Assembly (NCBI RefSeq): GCF_004359215.1
Contig: NC_090620.1
Coordinates: 3,173,423 to 3,237,422, forward strand
From: Bremia lactucae
Taxonomy: Eukaryota; Oomycota; Peronosporomycetes; Peronosporales; Peronosporaceae
DNA length: 64,000 nt
Direction: 5' to 3'
The position numbers and the translations under genes are program-made. Below the pieces are notes generated by a model. The model was not told the DNA's origin. It made no database searches and saw only the letters and a list, made by a program, of their open reading frames with translations. Below are positions 54,893-64,000 of the stretch, piece by piece; the first letter of the stretch is position 1, and every line of letters starts with the position of its first letter.

Positions 54893-55478
54893 GTAAGCTC
54901 GCGGATGACGCTATATGTCATCCCTTTCAATGGAAATGCACCTATGTGCATCGCATACACAAGAATGGGTCACTGTGTTACCATCCCCAGTGACAGGATA
55001 AATTTCTTCACATGAAGCAACTAAATTCCTTGTTAGGTGTACTTAACGGGAGTGTAGCACGAGGCAGCTCTCCCGTTGCACAAGTGGTTACGGTAAGGCT
55101 TTCACGCAAAAGTAAGCGTGTTTTGAAGTCATAGAGATCTGTCTTCAAGAGGACTCGGAACAAAACGCTCGCCATGTAGAGATGCACATCTATAGAGATG
55201 GCATTTCATGATTTGGTATAAAAGTTCTTTATTAATGTTAATAAATACAAATTAATAAGTCTTAAAACTACTTTCTACGTAGCAAGTGCGCACGAGGAGC
55301 CGGATTACCGCTCTCGTGACGACACTTAAACTAAGGCACTTAGTTCGTTGGGTGAGGTCGCTTAAGCGCCCACCAACATCCTCACTGCACGTGAGAGAAG
55401 ACGGTCAAACCGCTTTCTCGCTGTGCTAGGGTGTGTGCCTAAGTAGAGCGTGGCCGCATTACGACGTTCCCACCTACA
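54893..55478 (+). repeat. G2 5' LTR with inverted 5' portion
   Basis: 55083-55478 matches the 3' part of other G2 LTRs and ends CACCTACA. The preceding 54893-55082 matches the LTR 5' part only when reverse-complemented, so it is an inverted segment of a somewhat diverged G2 LTR. Confidence 0.65.
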
Positions 55479-55521
55479 TTTGGTAGCACTTGTAATCGTT
55501 CCCACGACCCGCATCCCTGCG

Positions 55522-56540
55522 TGTGTACGTGAGGATGAGCCTCAATATTGATTGGGCTCATTTCTTCCACCTTTCCAAACTTCATAGGGAGGTGGCAGGG
55601 CTTATGGCGCAGAGACTTGGTGAACAAGCCCTGACAAGTCTCATGGGCAATTCTCCTGAGCAACATGTTGCTCAGTTGGAGTAGTTTGACGCATTCGTGC
55701 TCGGACAGCGGAGAGCCGCGTCCGAGGCACAGAGCCATGCTGCGGCGGAGTGCGTCACTCAGACTCAGGATGAGCTAAGGCGTGAGCAGGCTCGGAGCGA
55801 GGCTCTCAACAGGACTGTTGAAATACTCTCCACCGGGCCTATTCGGATGGACTGCCCAAGTTCGATGGAACTGCAGCGCCCACGATTGTTCACTGGCTTT
55901 TAGCCGTGGAGCGATGCGGTTTCGCGCAGCTCATCGAGGACGACAGCCAGATGGTGTCGTACGCCATGTCGCATCTGCGCGGTAATTCCTTAGAGTGGGC
56001 TTACTCGGCGATTATGGCGGACAGAAAGGCGTTCCCTGCATGAGCGATGTTTAAGAAAAAAAATTGCGCCAGCCGCCGAACAACGAAGTGTTGCTTCAGG
56101 CGCGCTTCTTTGGAGTGCGACAGGCGAAGCGATCTCTACAAGAGTATGGGCAAGAGATGCGCTCGCTGTCGGCGTCCATTACCGTAGGTCCGATTCCGGA
56201 GCACATTAAGGAGCCCACGCATATGAACGGACTACGGCATGGCCATTGCGACAGGTCCTTTTCAGAAAGGTACCGTCAACGATATAAGAGGCAATTCAAA
56301 TTGCATTAGTTGAGGAGCAATCCTACAACATTGCCTCGGCGACAGCTTGGTATTAAGCCGTCGGCCGAGAAGTCAGATGCCACTCCCATGAAGTTGGACA
56401 ATCCAGACGTTGTCTGCTTTAAATGCGGCAAGCGCGGCCATATGATGGCTAGCTGCTATGCCAGGGTCCTTGCTGGAGCAAAGATGCCCAGAAAGAGGAC
56501 TCCCTTTCCAAAGGGCGATGGCAAGAACCAGCGAGCGTGA
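55522..56540 (+). pseudogene. G2 gag, fragmented
   Basis: Pieces in three frames: a coiled-coil-like segment (TQTQDELRREQARSEA, about 55700), a capsid-like segment (ARFFGVRQAKRSLQEYGQEM, 56064-56309) and a zinc knuckle CFKCGKRGHMMASC (CX2CX4HX4C) at about 56416. Confidence 0.78.
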
Positions 56541-56748
56541 CGCATGAGTTCTGCATCGACCACTGAGGGATCGGGAATTGCAGGTGCGCAGTAGGGGCGG
56601 GATGCCCTACTGACGGTGACTCTGAAGCTACCCCTAAGTTCAGAGTTGTCGTTCACATGGGTAGCATAGTCCCTGAGGTCTCGAAATTTTTTTTTTTCGG
56701 ACCTCAACCCTGCTGGTCTATAGCGCTCATGTAAGAGGCTATGACCAG

Positions 56749-57178
56749 GTGATGACCCTCCTAGTGGATTCGGGTGCATCACAAAATTTTGTGAAACTCG
56801 CGGCTCTAAGAAAGAGACCGGCGATGTTTGAGTCGCTTTGCCAGGATGGCAAGCGAGAAGAGGCGACCGTTCGTTTAGCTAACGGCGCGCTCGTTAAGTC
56901 TGAGGGAGTTCAGGTTGAAACTCGCCTTCAGCTTTAGTGACTTCTCTTGTAAAGAGAAGCTCACTGTGCTAGGAATGGAGAGTTCGTATTACCTCATCCT
57001 AGGATGCCATGGTTGGCAAACACCAACAATAGATAGACTGGCGTACACGAACAGTTGCGAGCTCTACGCAGGACACAGGAGAGGAGACGTATGCAACTGG
57101 GGTCGTGTCGAACACAGTTGTGGGTGCGCTGACGAGATGTCAAACGTCACCAATTCCTACCCAGCTCGTGGAGACTAA
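56749..57178 (+). pseudogene. G2 aspartic protease
   Basis: Begins MMTLLVDSGASQNFVKLAAL with the catalytic DSG. A second frame (56915-57178) holds the downstream GMESSYYLILGCHGW region. Confidence 0.78.
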
Positions 57179-57788
57179 GGTAGTGAAAATGGCAATGACA
57201 ATTAGTCATATGTCTCATAGTCCTGCACAGAGCTGAGAGCTTGTGGTAGTAGACAGCGAGCTGACAGGAAGTCATGCGTCGCATAACCGGCACAGTGCCT
57301 AGAGCCTGGTGCGGCTGTGAAGGGTGCGTTAGCCAGGAGAGCAACGGCACCCGCTTCCCAGAAAGAGGTCGTGGTGACTCGAAGAACAAATACCCGACAG
57401 ATTAAAACGATCAGAGGCACGTCTAAACGTGTGACCTTTGGATCAGCTCCTAATAAAGAGGATGGGCCTTCGAACGAGGTATTCGAGGCCGCCAAAGACG
57501 AAATTGCGGAAGCATCCTCAGTTGGGGTGCTCCGGCAAGTCTTAAAATCTACCGAGAGATAATTAATCTACCGGAGATGTCGTGTGATCTGTTCCTTGCC
57601 GAATTAAATGAAGGAAGATCCACGAAATATTCACACCAGTTCCAGAAGAGAACTTGGTGGACTGTTGCTCGTCGTCCACAATGGACGAGAGCGTCCTAGA
57701 ATCGGACAAAAAGAAACAGCTCGCTGGTCAAGGATGGAATGCCTTGAGAGACAGTTTGTTCTTTGAGCTTGTGTGAAAACATTGCTAT

Positions 57789-58540
57789 GTGTTCCCAGAA
57801 GAAGTGCCGAGCAGCCTACCAGCAGATAGGGGCATCGGGCACGAGATAGACCTCGAACCTGGCACCAAGTATTGTGTGACCAGGCAATGGCCGTTGCCGA
57901 AAGAACAAGTCGATTATATCGATGAGCTCTTTGACAAGCGAGCCAAGGCGGGACATGTGCGTGAGAGCAAATCACCTCACTGCAGCCCGACCTTTTGTTT
58001 GCGTAAAGCCACAGGCGGACGGCGCGTGGTTCATGCTTACAATAAGCTGAACACGGCGACCATACCGGCTCAAACGCCAATCCCACGGAAAGATGTTTTG
58101 TTGAACTCCACGGGTAAGGAAACTACAGTTTCCGTGTTGGATTTGTAGGATGGTATCAGGTACTCATGAGAAAGTCCGATGTAGCAAAAACAGCTGTAAG
58201 CATACAAAGCGGTATGCTCTGGGAGTGGCTTGTGATAACCCAAGGGTTGAAAAACGCACCGGCGACATTCAACCGGGTGGTGGCTTACGTGATGCGTCAG
58301 CACCGTGCCTACGCGCCCCATTACTTTGACAATGTATTCGTGCATAGTACGACCGAGGACGGGCTGAGCGCAATGGAGTCGCACAAGCGTCATTTAGACG
58401 CTGTGTTGCAGACTCCGAAGGACGCCCAATTATACGTCAACTTGCAAAAGTGCGTCATAGGGGTCATTAAGATACCAGTGCTGGGCTGCATCGTAGGTAC
58501 ACATGGTGCACGAACAGACCCAGACAGGGTGAATCGGTAA
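57789..58540 (+). pseudogene. G2 reverse transcriptase, catalytic box altered
   Basis: 57789-58148 covers the N-terminal RT region (PSSLPADRGIGHEIDLEPG, HCSPTFCLRKATGG) to VLDL of the palm. 58166-58540 continues, with YFDN where YFDD is expected. Confidence 0.82.
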
Positions 58541-58699
58541 AGGAATGGCCAATAGCACGACATGTTAAGGATTTGCGCCAATATCTACGGCTCGCTTATT
58601 ACTTGCATAAATATAGCAAGAATTTTGCTGACAAACTAAACCATTATCTGACCTCCTTAATAAGGACGCAGAATGGGTTTGATTAATACAATGAGATGA

Positions 58700-59156
58700 T
58701 GCGTTCACATCAGAGAAGCAATCTCTTGTAGAGGCACCGGTCTTGGCATTGCCAGACGCGGATAAACCCTTTAGCGTCGTCTGTGATGCAAGTAATTTTG
58801 CAATCGGCAGCGCGCTCATGCAGAAGGATGACGACGGCGTTGACCGCGTCATCTGTTATCAGTCCCGGCTTTTAAAAGCCGCTGAACTGAATTAGTCCGT
58901 GCATGACAAAGAGCTACTTTAAAAAAAGTTTGCTCTTGTCAAATTTCGTGTGCAACTATTGGGCACCGAAGCATTTGTGGTTTATACGGATCACGCATCA
59001 CTGCGGACCGCAATAAACTCACCGCACCTCTCGCCTAGAATGGTAAGATGGCTTAGATTCTTTTCTGTTAATCTCAAAATTGAATACAAGCCGAATAAGT
59101 CGAATGACTTGGCTGACGCTTTATCGCGCAGACCAGACTTGGAGGTAAGACCTTAG
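58700..59156 (+). pseudogene. G2 RNase H
   Basis: VCDASNFAIGSALMQ at about 58780, two stops, then the frame 58950-59156 with FVVYTDHASLRTAINSP and ADALSRRPD, the usual Gypsy RNase H end. Confidence 0.78.
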
Positions 59157-59197
59157 AAAAGCGTCTGTTTAGTACTGAAGCACAATTTCAGCCGTCA

Positions 59198-60445
59198 ATG
59201 TTGGCAGCAATAAAAGCATACCAAGTGACGAGCTCATTAGCCTCTGAAATAAAAGAGAGCTACAGTCAGGACGACCATTGTCGCATGCTGTTGGATCACT
59301 TTGGTGGACAAAAGGTAACCCTTCCGTCGCACCTGAAAGCTAAGCTAAATCGCTTAAGCTACAGCGATGGCCTGTTATGGCATCAGCTGTCACCTTGTGA
59401 TCCCTTGAGAATCTATGTGCCTCATGACACAGATGTCAAGCTGATGATCCTTCACGAGCTCCATGATGCTTCATTCAATGAGCATCAAGGCCGTGAACAG
59501 ACATTCTTACGAGTGTCACAGAATTTTGGTGGCCAACTATATTCCCAGTGTCAGCGCACCAAGCCTGCACCGTCCAGCAGTGCATCACTAAAGCCGCTAC
59601 CAATTCCAACAAACTGTTGGAAGTCAGTAAGCCTGGACTTCATGTTTAGCATGCCGCCCAATCATAAGGGTCGGATGGGGCTCGTCGTCATTGTAGACAG
59701 ACTGAGCAAAATAATGCATTTCGCACCATGTAAAACATCGATCACAGGCAAGGAGGCAGCTGCCCGAGTCCATAGTATTGGACCGGGATCCACGTTTTAC
59801 GCCAGAATTTTGGCGACATGTGTTCGAGCTGCTAGGTAACAAGCTCCACATGTCGACCGCAGATTAACCCTAGACCGAGAGCCAAACAGAACGTGCCAAT
59901 CGGGTCGTGGCGGATGTCTTACGCACTTTAGCAACCCCCAAAGAGTGAAGCAAGCAATTGCCCTTTGTGGAATTCGCTATAATAACAATATCCACGCCAG
60001 TACGGGTGAGACACCGTTTTATATTAACGGACTGCGCCATCCTCGGACGCCATCCTCGGACGCCAGTCTCGTTTGTACGCAGCCCGAGTCTTAGTGGGGG
60101 AGTGCCCCTCACTATGCTCGGTGCGAAAGAGGGATATAGTTTCGTCAATATGACGATGACCCGCGAGGGTATCATCTTCACGACAGAACTTGCCCTAGTA
60201 ACCCTGTCAATTTTGCAGTGGTCATTAAAACTACGTCTTATGACCGACCTCTTGGCGGTATCATAGGCGAGTTTGATGCTAAAAGCGTGAACGAAGCTCA
60301 ACGCTTTGTGGATGAGCGATTAGCCATCACACGAAAAGTCCGTGACACGATGGCAAGCGCACAGGACAAGCAAAAAGAATATGCGGACCGAAAGGGTCGC
60401 AAAAATAATGAACGCTTTAGAGTGGGTGAAAAAACGTACTATTAA
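59198..60445 (+). pseudogene. G2 integrase
   Basis: 59198-59839 carries the zinc-binding part (LHELHDASFNEHQGREQTF) and the start of the catalytic core (WKSVSLDFMFSMPP, then VIVDRLSKIMHFAPC). Later frames hold the end of the core and a helix (60218-60445, VRDTMASAQDKQKEYADRKG) before the GPY/F module. Confidence 0.8.
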
Positions 60446-60501
60446 GTACTGCTACCCTACCTTAAAATGCAATTACTGTACTACCTGGAGATACTACGAA
60501 G

Positions 60502-61180
60502 TTGCTGCCGCGTTTCATTGGGCCCTTTACGGTGGTAGAAGAGGTTGGAGACCTAAATTATAGGCTCACTCTTCCCCCGTACATGCAGACGCACCCCGTA
60601 TCTTACGTGGGTCGTCTGAAACGGTGTGTACACCCAAATGAGGTCACATATTCCTGTCCGTCTAAGCAGACCGATGGTGACGCCGACTGTAATTCGATCG
60701 TCGTTCGGGTGAGGGCGGCAGAGAAGGCGAAAAACTGTCAGCCGACCGACTCCTCCCACCACGAACAGGACTCGGAGGGCGAGAAACATCACGCGAGTAA
60801 CGCGGATCCCTCAGCATTATCCGCTCAAAAAGGTCCAAGCGAGTCTTCAGGCGTTCATAAACCTGACGAGCCTTCGCTCGGACATCACAAAGATCCGAGG
60901 TCAGACGCGAGACTTGACCCACGATATCGGCAATACGTCGTTCAGCAGCGCTAAACGCCTGTGATTGAACGGACAAAGGTAAGGCAGCCGCGAGTAGGTG
61001 GGCGAGATCGCCACTCCTATCGGGCGCCGCATGCACTAATGGATGCGGGTGGTTATCAACGCTTTCTTGTTGTAAGGTTGCTTGCCCACCGCTCCGTGAG
61101 ACAAAGGTATCAGATCCTCGTCGATGGAAAGGTTACCCGAAGAGTTTTGACTCTTGGGAACCGATCGATATCCTACGTAT
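60502..61180 (+). pseudogene. G2 integrase GPY/F module, acidic linker and chromodomain
   Basis: 60502-60954 starts MLPRFIGPFTVVEEVGDLNY (GPY/F) and continues with a Ser/Asp/Glu/His-rich linker. The chromodomain begins at about 61045 (GGYQRFLVVRLLAHRSV) and ends, one frameshift later, with KGYPKSFDSWEP. The antisense frame at 60662-61036 is a shadow of the linker. Confidence 0.78.
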
Positions 61181-61601
61181 TGATGTGCCCGGCATGGTGG
61201 CTGCCTATGAAAAGTAGCACCAGCTGAGGCCTCTTCGCTAGTCTCATAAAGACTAGCAGAAGCAGCATTGTAAGAAGAAACAGGGGGTACAGTACCGCCC
61301 ATGATTTTTTTCACACGCAAGCGGGCGAAATTAATTCGCTGCGACCGCTGTTTCATCGCATCGGAATGCAGATGAATGCGGCGCAATAATTCTGCTTTGT
61401 ACTGGTCGGGCGTTATATTTGATCGCAACACGACCGGGATCGGGAAAATACGCCCAAGCGATTTTCCTGAGCCGTCCGTGACTTAAAGACGTCATAATAA
61501 TTATGTGCGTCTAGAAGAGCGCGCTCTAGGAGCGACGCTCTTGGCCTGTTTAAATGAGGTCGTTTAGATGGAGGGGGCATCAGTGATATACCACCCGTCT
61601 A

Positions 61602-62177
61602 TTAGCCACGTTCTAAACGACGGGCTTGTGACACTGACTGAGCACGTTCACGTGCCGTTGGCGGAGCTTTAGGCTCGGAGTCCTCAAAGTCAGAACCATT
61701 ATAGATTATGGTCTGAGCATAAGGCGTCGTGGTTTTTACCCAATGAAGAAGCGAATGCGCCTTTATGGGCAGCGCTCTCATTAGTGGTCGCTGCGCTATC
61801 CAGCGCAGACGACGAGACAGCATTCGAAAATGTTGCTGTCTCCATTTGTGAGCCATGAGAGAAGTTTGGATGGGCAATAATGCGCCATCATCCTTCCTAA
61901 TAAGCTCGTTGTCCGCATCACTACTGTGAGGTGACGGCAACGGTGTCGATTCAATGTAGTCGACAATGAGCGATGGATTAACATCCTCACTATATAAGTG
62001 GGATAGATCCTTAAGCCCTGTTAACGCAACAGCAGCAGTAGCTGTTGGTGTTTAGACTTCGGCATTAGACGCTGCCGTGTTAATGCGGCGCGTGCGCTTA
62101 GTGCGAGGTTGAGTGGGCGTCTTCGCAGACGACCCACCAAGGTAGACCCATTCGATGGCATCTTTGCCGCTGGGCAT
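61602..62177 (-). pseudogene. Antisense ORF of the G2 element (one in-frame stop)
   Basis: On the strand opposite to the element, ATG at 62177 lies 115 bp from the 3' LTR. One frame of 191 codons runs to a TAA at 61604, interrupted only by a TAA at 62052-62054. The protein begins MPSGKDAIEWVYLGG, has a basic stretch (TQPRTKRTRRIN), then a Ser/Asp segment and WRQQHFRMLSRRLRWIAQRP. Further coding-like sequence continues in shifted frames toward 61290 (SLLERALLDAHNYYDVFK, ITPDQYKAELLRRIHLH), so the ancestral ORF was probably longer. TTCACTC upstream resembles the oomycete initiator. No domain is recognised. It parallels the antisense ORF of family G1. Confidence 0.62.
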
Positions 62178-62291
62178 GTGAATACAGGTCGCTAGAGCGA
62201 TTGAGTGAACTAGCGGTGCGTAAAGCTGCTCGTAGTTCCTCGCTTCTCTTTGACGAATTTATAACGTAAACTCATTCTTTAAGGGGGATGG

Positions 62292-62824
62292 TGTAACGGG
62301 CTAAAGTTGCCCTAATGTACACAGTCCCCGTTAAGTGAACTTGGTGTACTTAAGGGGATGGTCAATTCCTTAAATAAAGTAATTAGACCAACCACTTGGG
62401 TGTGGTTTACATTCGTAAAACAATTCTTGTGTATGTGATGCACATAGGTGCATTCACATTAGGAGTGATGACGCCTAGCGTCGTCCGTTACGCAAGGTAT
62501 CTAGAAAGATACGCTCGCAAAACATAGAAGTGTTATCTACGGAGATGACATTTTTGATTGGTAAAAATAGGTATTTATATTTTTAATGCGATTAAATACA
62601 AATCAGTCTGAAAACTACTTCTACTTAGTAAGGGCGCACAAGGAGCCGGATTACCGCTCCCGTGACGACACTTTACTAGAGTACATCGTGCATTGGATGA
62701 GGTTGCTAAGGCGCACACCTCAACTACCTCACTGCACGCAAGAGAATCCGTCTAACCGCTTCCTCGCCTTACTAGGGTGTGTGTCTAAGTTGAGCGTGGC
62801 AACATTACGACGTGCCCGCCTACA
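62292..62824 (+). repeat. G2 3' LTR
   Basis: 533 bp from TGTAACGGG to CCTACA, matching the solo LTR 24875-25404. The purine tract AAGGGGGATGG is directly upstream. Confidence 0.88.
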
Positions 62825-62910
62825 AGTGACGTGAGGCACCACTCGCACTGAAGCAGTGCGAAGTGGACTTGTACTGAAACAATACAAGTCGGCAGTGCCC
62901 CGTTATATAG
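62825..62910 (+). repeat. Fragment matching the LTR-like repeat at 708-786
   Basis: Shares the GAGGCACCACTC...GCAGTGCGAAGTGG hairpin and the CTTGTA-type hairpin, and ends GGCAGTGCCCCGT. It indicates that G2 inserted into or next to an older element of that family. Confidence 0.7.
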
Positions 62911-64000
62911 GAACTTAATGTATTAAAACCGTTCTACTTTTTCTCTATTTTAAAGCCTTAGAACTGACTTTTGGTAGCTAAGGCACTTAGCTACTTGTAA
63001 TCTTTCTCTGCACGTCGTTTACGTGATGTAACGAGCCACATTGCCTTTACGGTAATCAGTGTAGGTTGTCTAGCACTGTTAGCAGTACTAGCAAAGGGTG
63101 TTTTGAGCTGTAATTCGCCTGCCGGTGATATTATTTGCTTTTGACCATTTGATCGGAATTTATTTTTAATAAGATACGTTTTTGTATGTATTTTACATTG
63201 GATTATTTAAAAAAAAGTGCGACTAGTGCCACAGACGTTTTGACTATTGCCATAGACAAAACACCTCTGATTGGCTATTTTTTCTTCTTATCCCGGAATT
63301 TTGAAACAATAATACCTCACTGAATTTCCTTGCTAGTCCTCCCTGCAACTTCAACGCAATAAAAACAGCTTCGAAGCACATAAATGACTCAAATTTACTG
63401 AAGAATCTGCTGTCAATGCTCAAAACAAACCAGACCCTGCCACCAAGATCTCTAACTGGTGATTAACATGATTTAACCTAAATCATTCCATAATATCCCT
63501 AACGTGAACCACACCACATTAACGGTTAGCAAAACCGCCGTGATGGCCTTCACAATCTGACACGATTAGCTCATGCGTGATTTGATCAAAATGTGCTCGG
63601 GGCACTCACGGAAAGGAGCAACTGGTCTTATGGTTTCACGTAAAGTTTAAGATTTTGTTTTCATTTGACTTTCAACTACGCTCATTCGCACTGCATGTCT
63701 ATGAGATGGTTAAGAAAGGTACGGTGTACCTATAGCCGTTGAGAAGTCCAGGTTTTGGTTTTTCAATGTCGCTGTGCAACTGACGGCACGCACCTATGCT
63801 AAGGCAAGATTCTGAGGTGACATAATAAACATTTAAGTTACAGATTTAAAAATCACATTAAGCCACAACCTGACACTTAATTTTATGTGAGAAATGATTT
63901 GTAAGTTCCGCATACTTTTTGAACTTGCAGTTGAAGGAAAGGTACAGTAGAATAGCAAACGCATTGCAGAGTGCAAATTTCGAACTGTATCAGGAACCTG
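62911..64000. other. No gene seen; retroelement-like at its start
   Basis: A primer-binding-like TTGGTAGCTAAGGCACTTAGCTACTTGTAATC-type site (about 62990), with an 8-bp perfect inverted repeat, suggests continuing LTR-element sequence to about 63120. The rest is AT-rich without ORFs over 60 codons or recognised repeats. Confidence 0.45.

Larger units (their letters stand above)
54893..62824 (+). mobile_element. Ty3/Gypsy chromovirus, family G2, long but decayed copy
   Basis: The 5' LTR (about 54893-55478, with its first third inverted), gag, protease, RT, RNase H, integrase, chromodomain, an antisense ORF and the 3' LTR (62292-62824) are all present. A TTTGGTAGCACTTGTAATC primer-binding-like site follows the 5' LTR, and AAGGGGGATGG precedes the 3' LTR as purine tract. 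All main ORFs are interrupted. Confidence 0.86.

Noticed and set aside
60662..61036. A 124-codon minus-strand ORF that looks coiled-coil-like.
   Set aside because: It mirrors the sense integrase-chromodomain linker of G2, which has the better-supported frame. It is more than 500 bp away from the true antisense ORF near the 3' LTR.

Overview
The window looks like nuclear DNA of an oomycete, most likely a Peronosporales species (Phytophthora or a downy mildew). The reasons are compact protein-coding genes with very short introns (about 54-115 bp), a front-end delta-5 fatty-acid desaturase of the oomycete type, and large amounts of decayed chromodomain Ty3/Gypsy retrotransposons. No rRNA, tRNA or CRISPR was seen. 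Product names come from motifs read by eye; no database search was run.

Layout: (1) 1-12.5 kb is nested LTR-retroelement debris: a hairpin-rich LTR of an unclassified family (about 349-860), a nearly complete minus-strand Gypsy element of family G1 (copy A, 1855-9122, 4-bp GAGG target duplication), and an internally deleted minus-strand element of family G2 (9886-12497). (2) 12.8-17.3 kb is a small gene island on the minus strand: two tandem paralogs related to TCAIM/DUF4460 proteins, one without the J-like domain, and a VTT-domain membrane protein. (3) 17.3-24.1 kb is a third Gypsy family (G3), flanked by a roughly 465-bp direct repeat that contains the VTT gene's upstream region and first codons. 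(4) 24.3-35.9 kb holds two more G1 copies tail to tail (B plus, C minus) and a solo G2 LTR. (5) 36.4-48.4 kb is the main gene island: a GATA-like/PHD protein, a small mitochondrial-type membrane protein, AP-3 sigma, a BTB/BACK protein, a TBC RabGAP, an RWDD1/DFRP2 protein, PIG-W and a delta-5 desaturase. Most of these genes were assembled here from spliced exons. (6) 49-62.8 kb is G1 copy D, a degenerate Gypsy remnant and a long plus-strand G2 element. (7) The last 1.2 kb is a repeat fragment followed by sequence with no recognisable gene.

The host genes are housekeeping functions: vesicle traffic (AP-3 sigma, TBC GAP, VTT), GPI-anchor synthesis (PIG-W), translation-linked GTPase regulation (RWDD1), chromatin or transcription (PHD/GATA-like) and long-chain polyunsaturated fatty acid synthesis. 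They are packed head to head or with gaps of 100-250 bp. They do not form a pathway cluster.

The most interesting observations are: antisense ORFs that begin about 110 bp from the 3' LTR in both G1 and G2; LTRs built almost entirely of consecutive short perfect stem-loops in three families; a 2.24-kb near-identical block shared by two otherwise diverged G1 copies; and the very large target-type duplication around G3 that duplicated the 5' end of a host gene.
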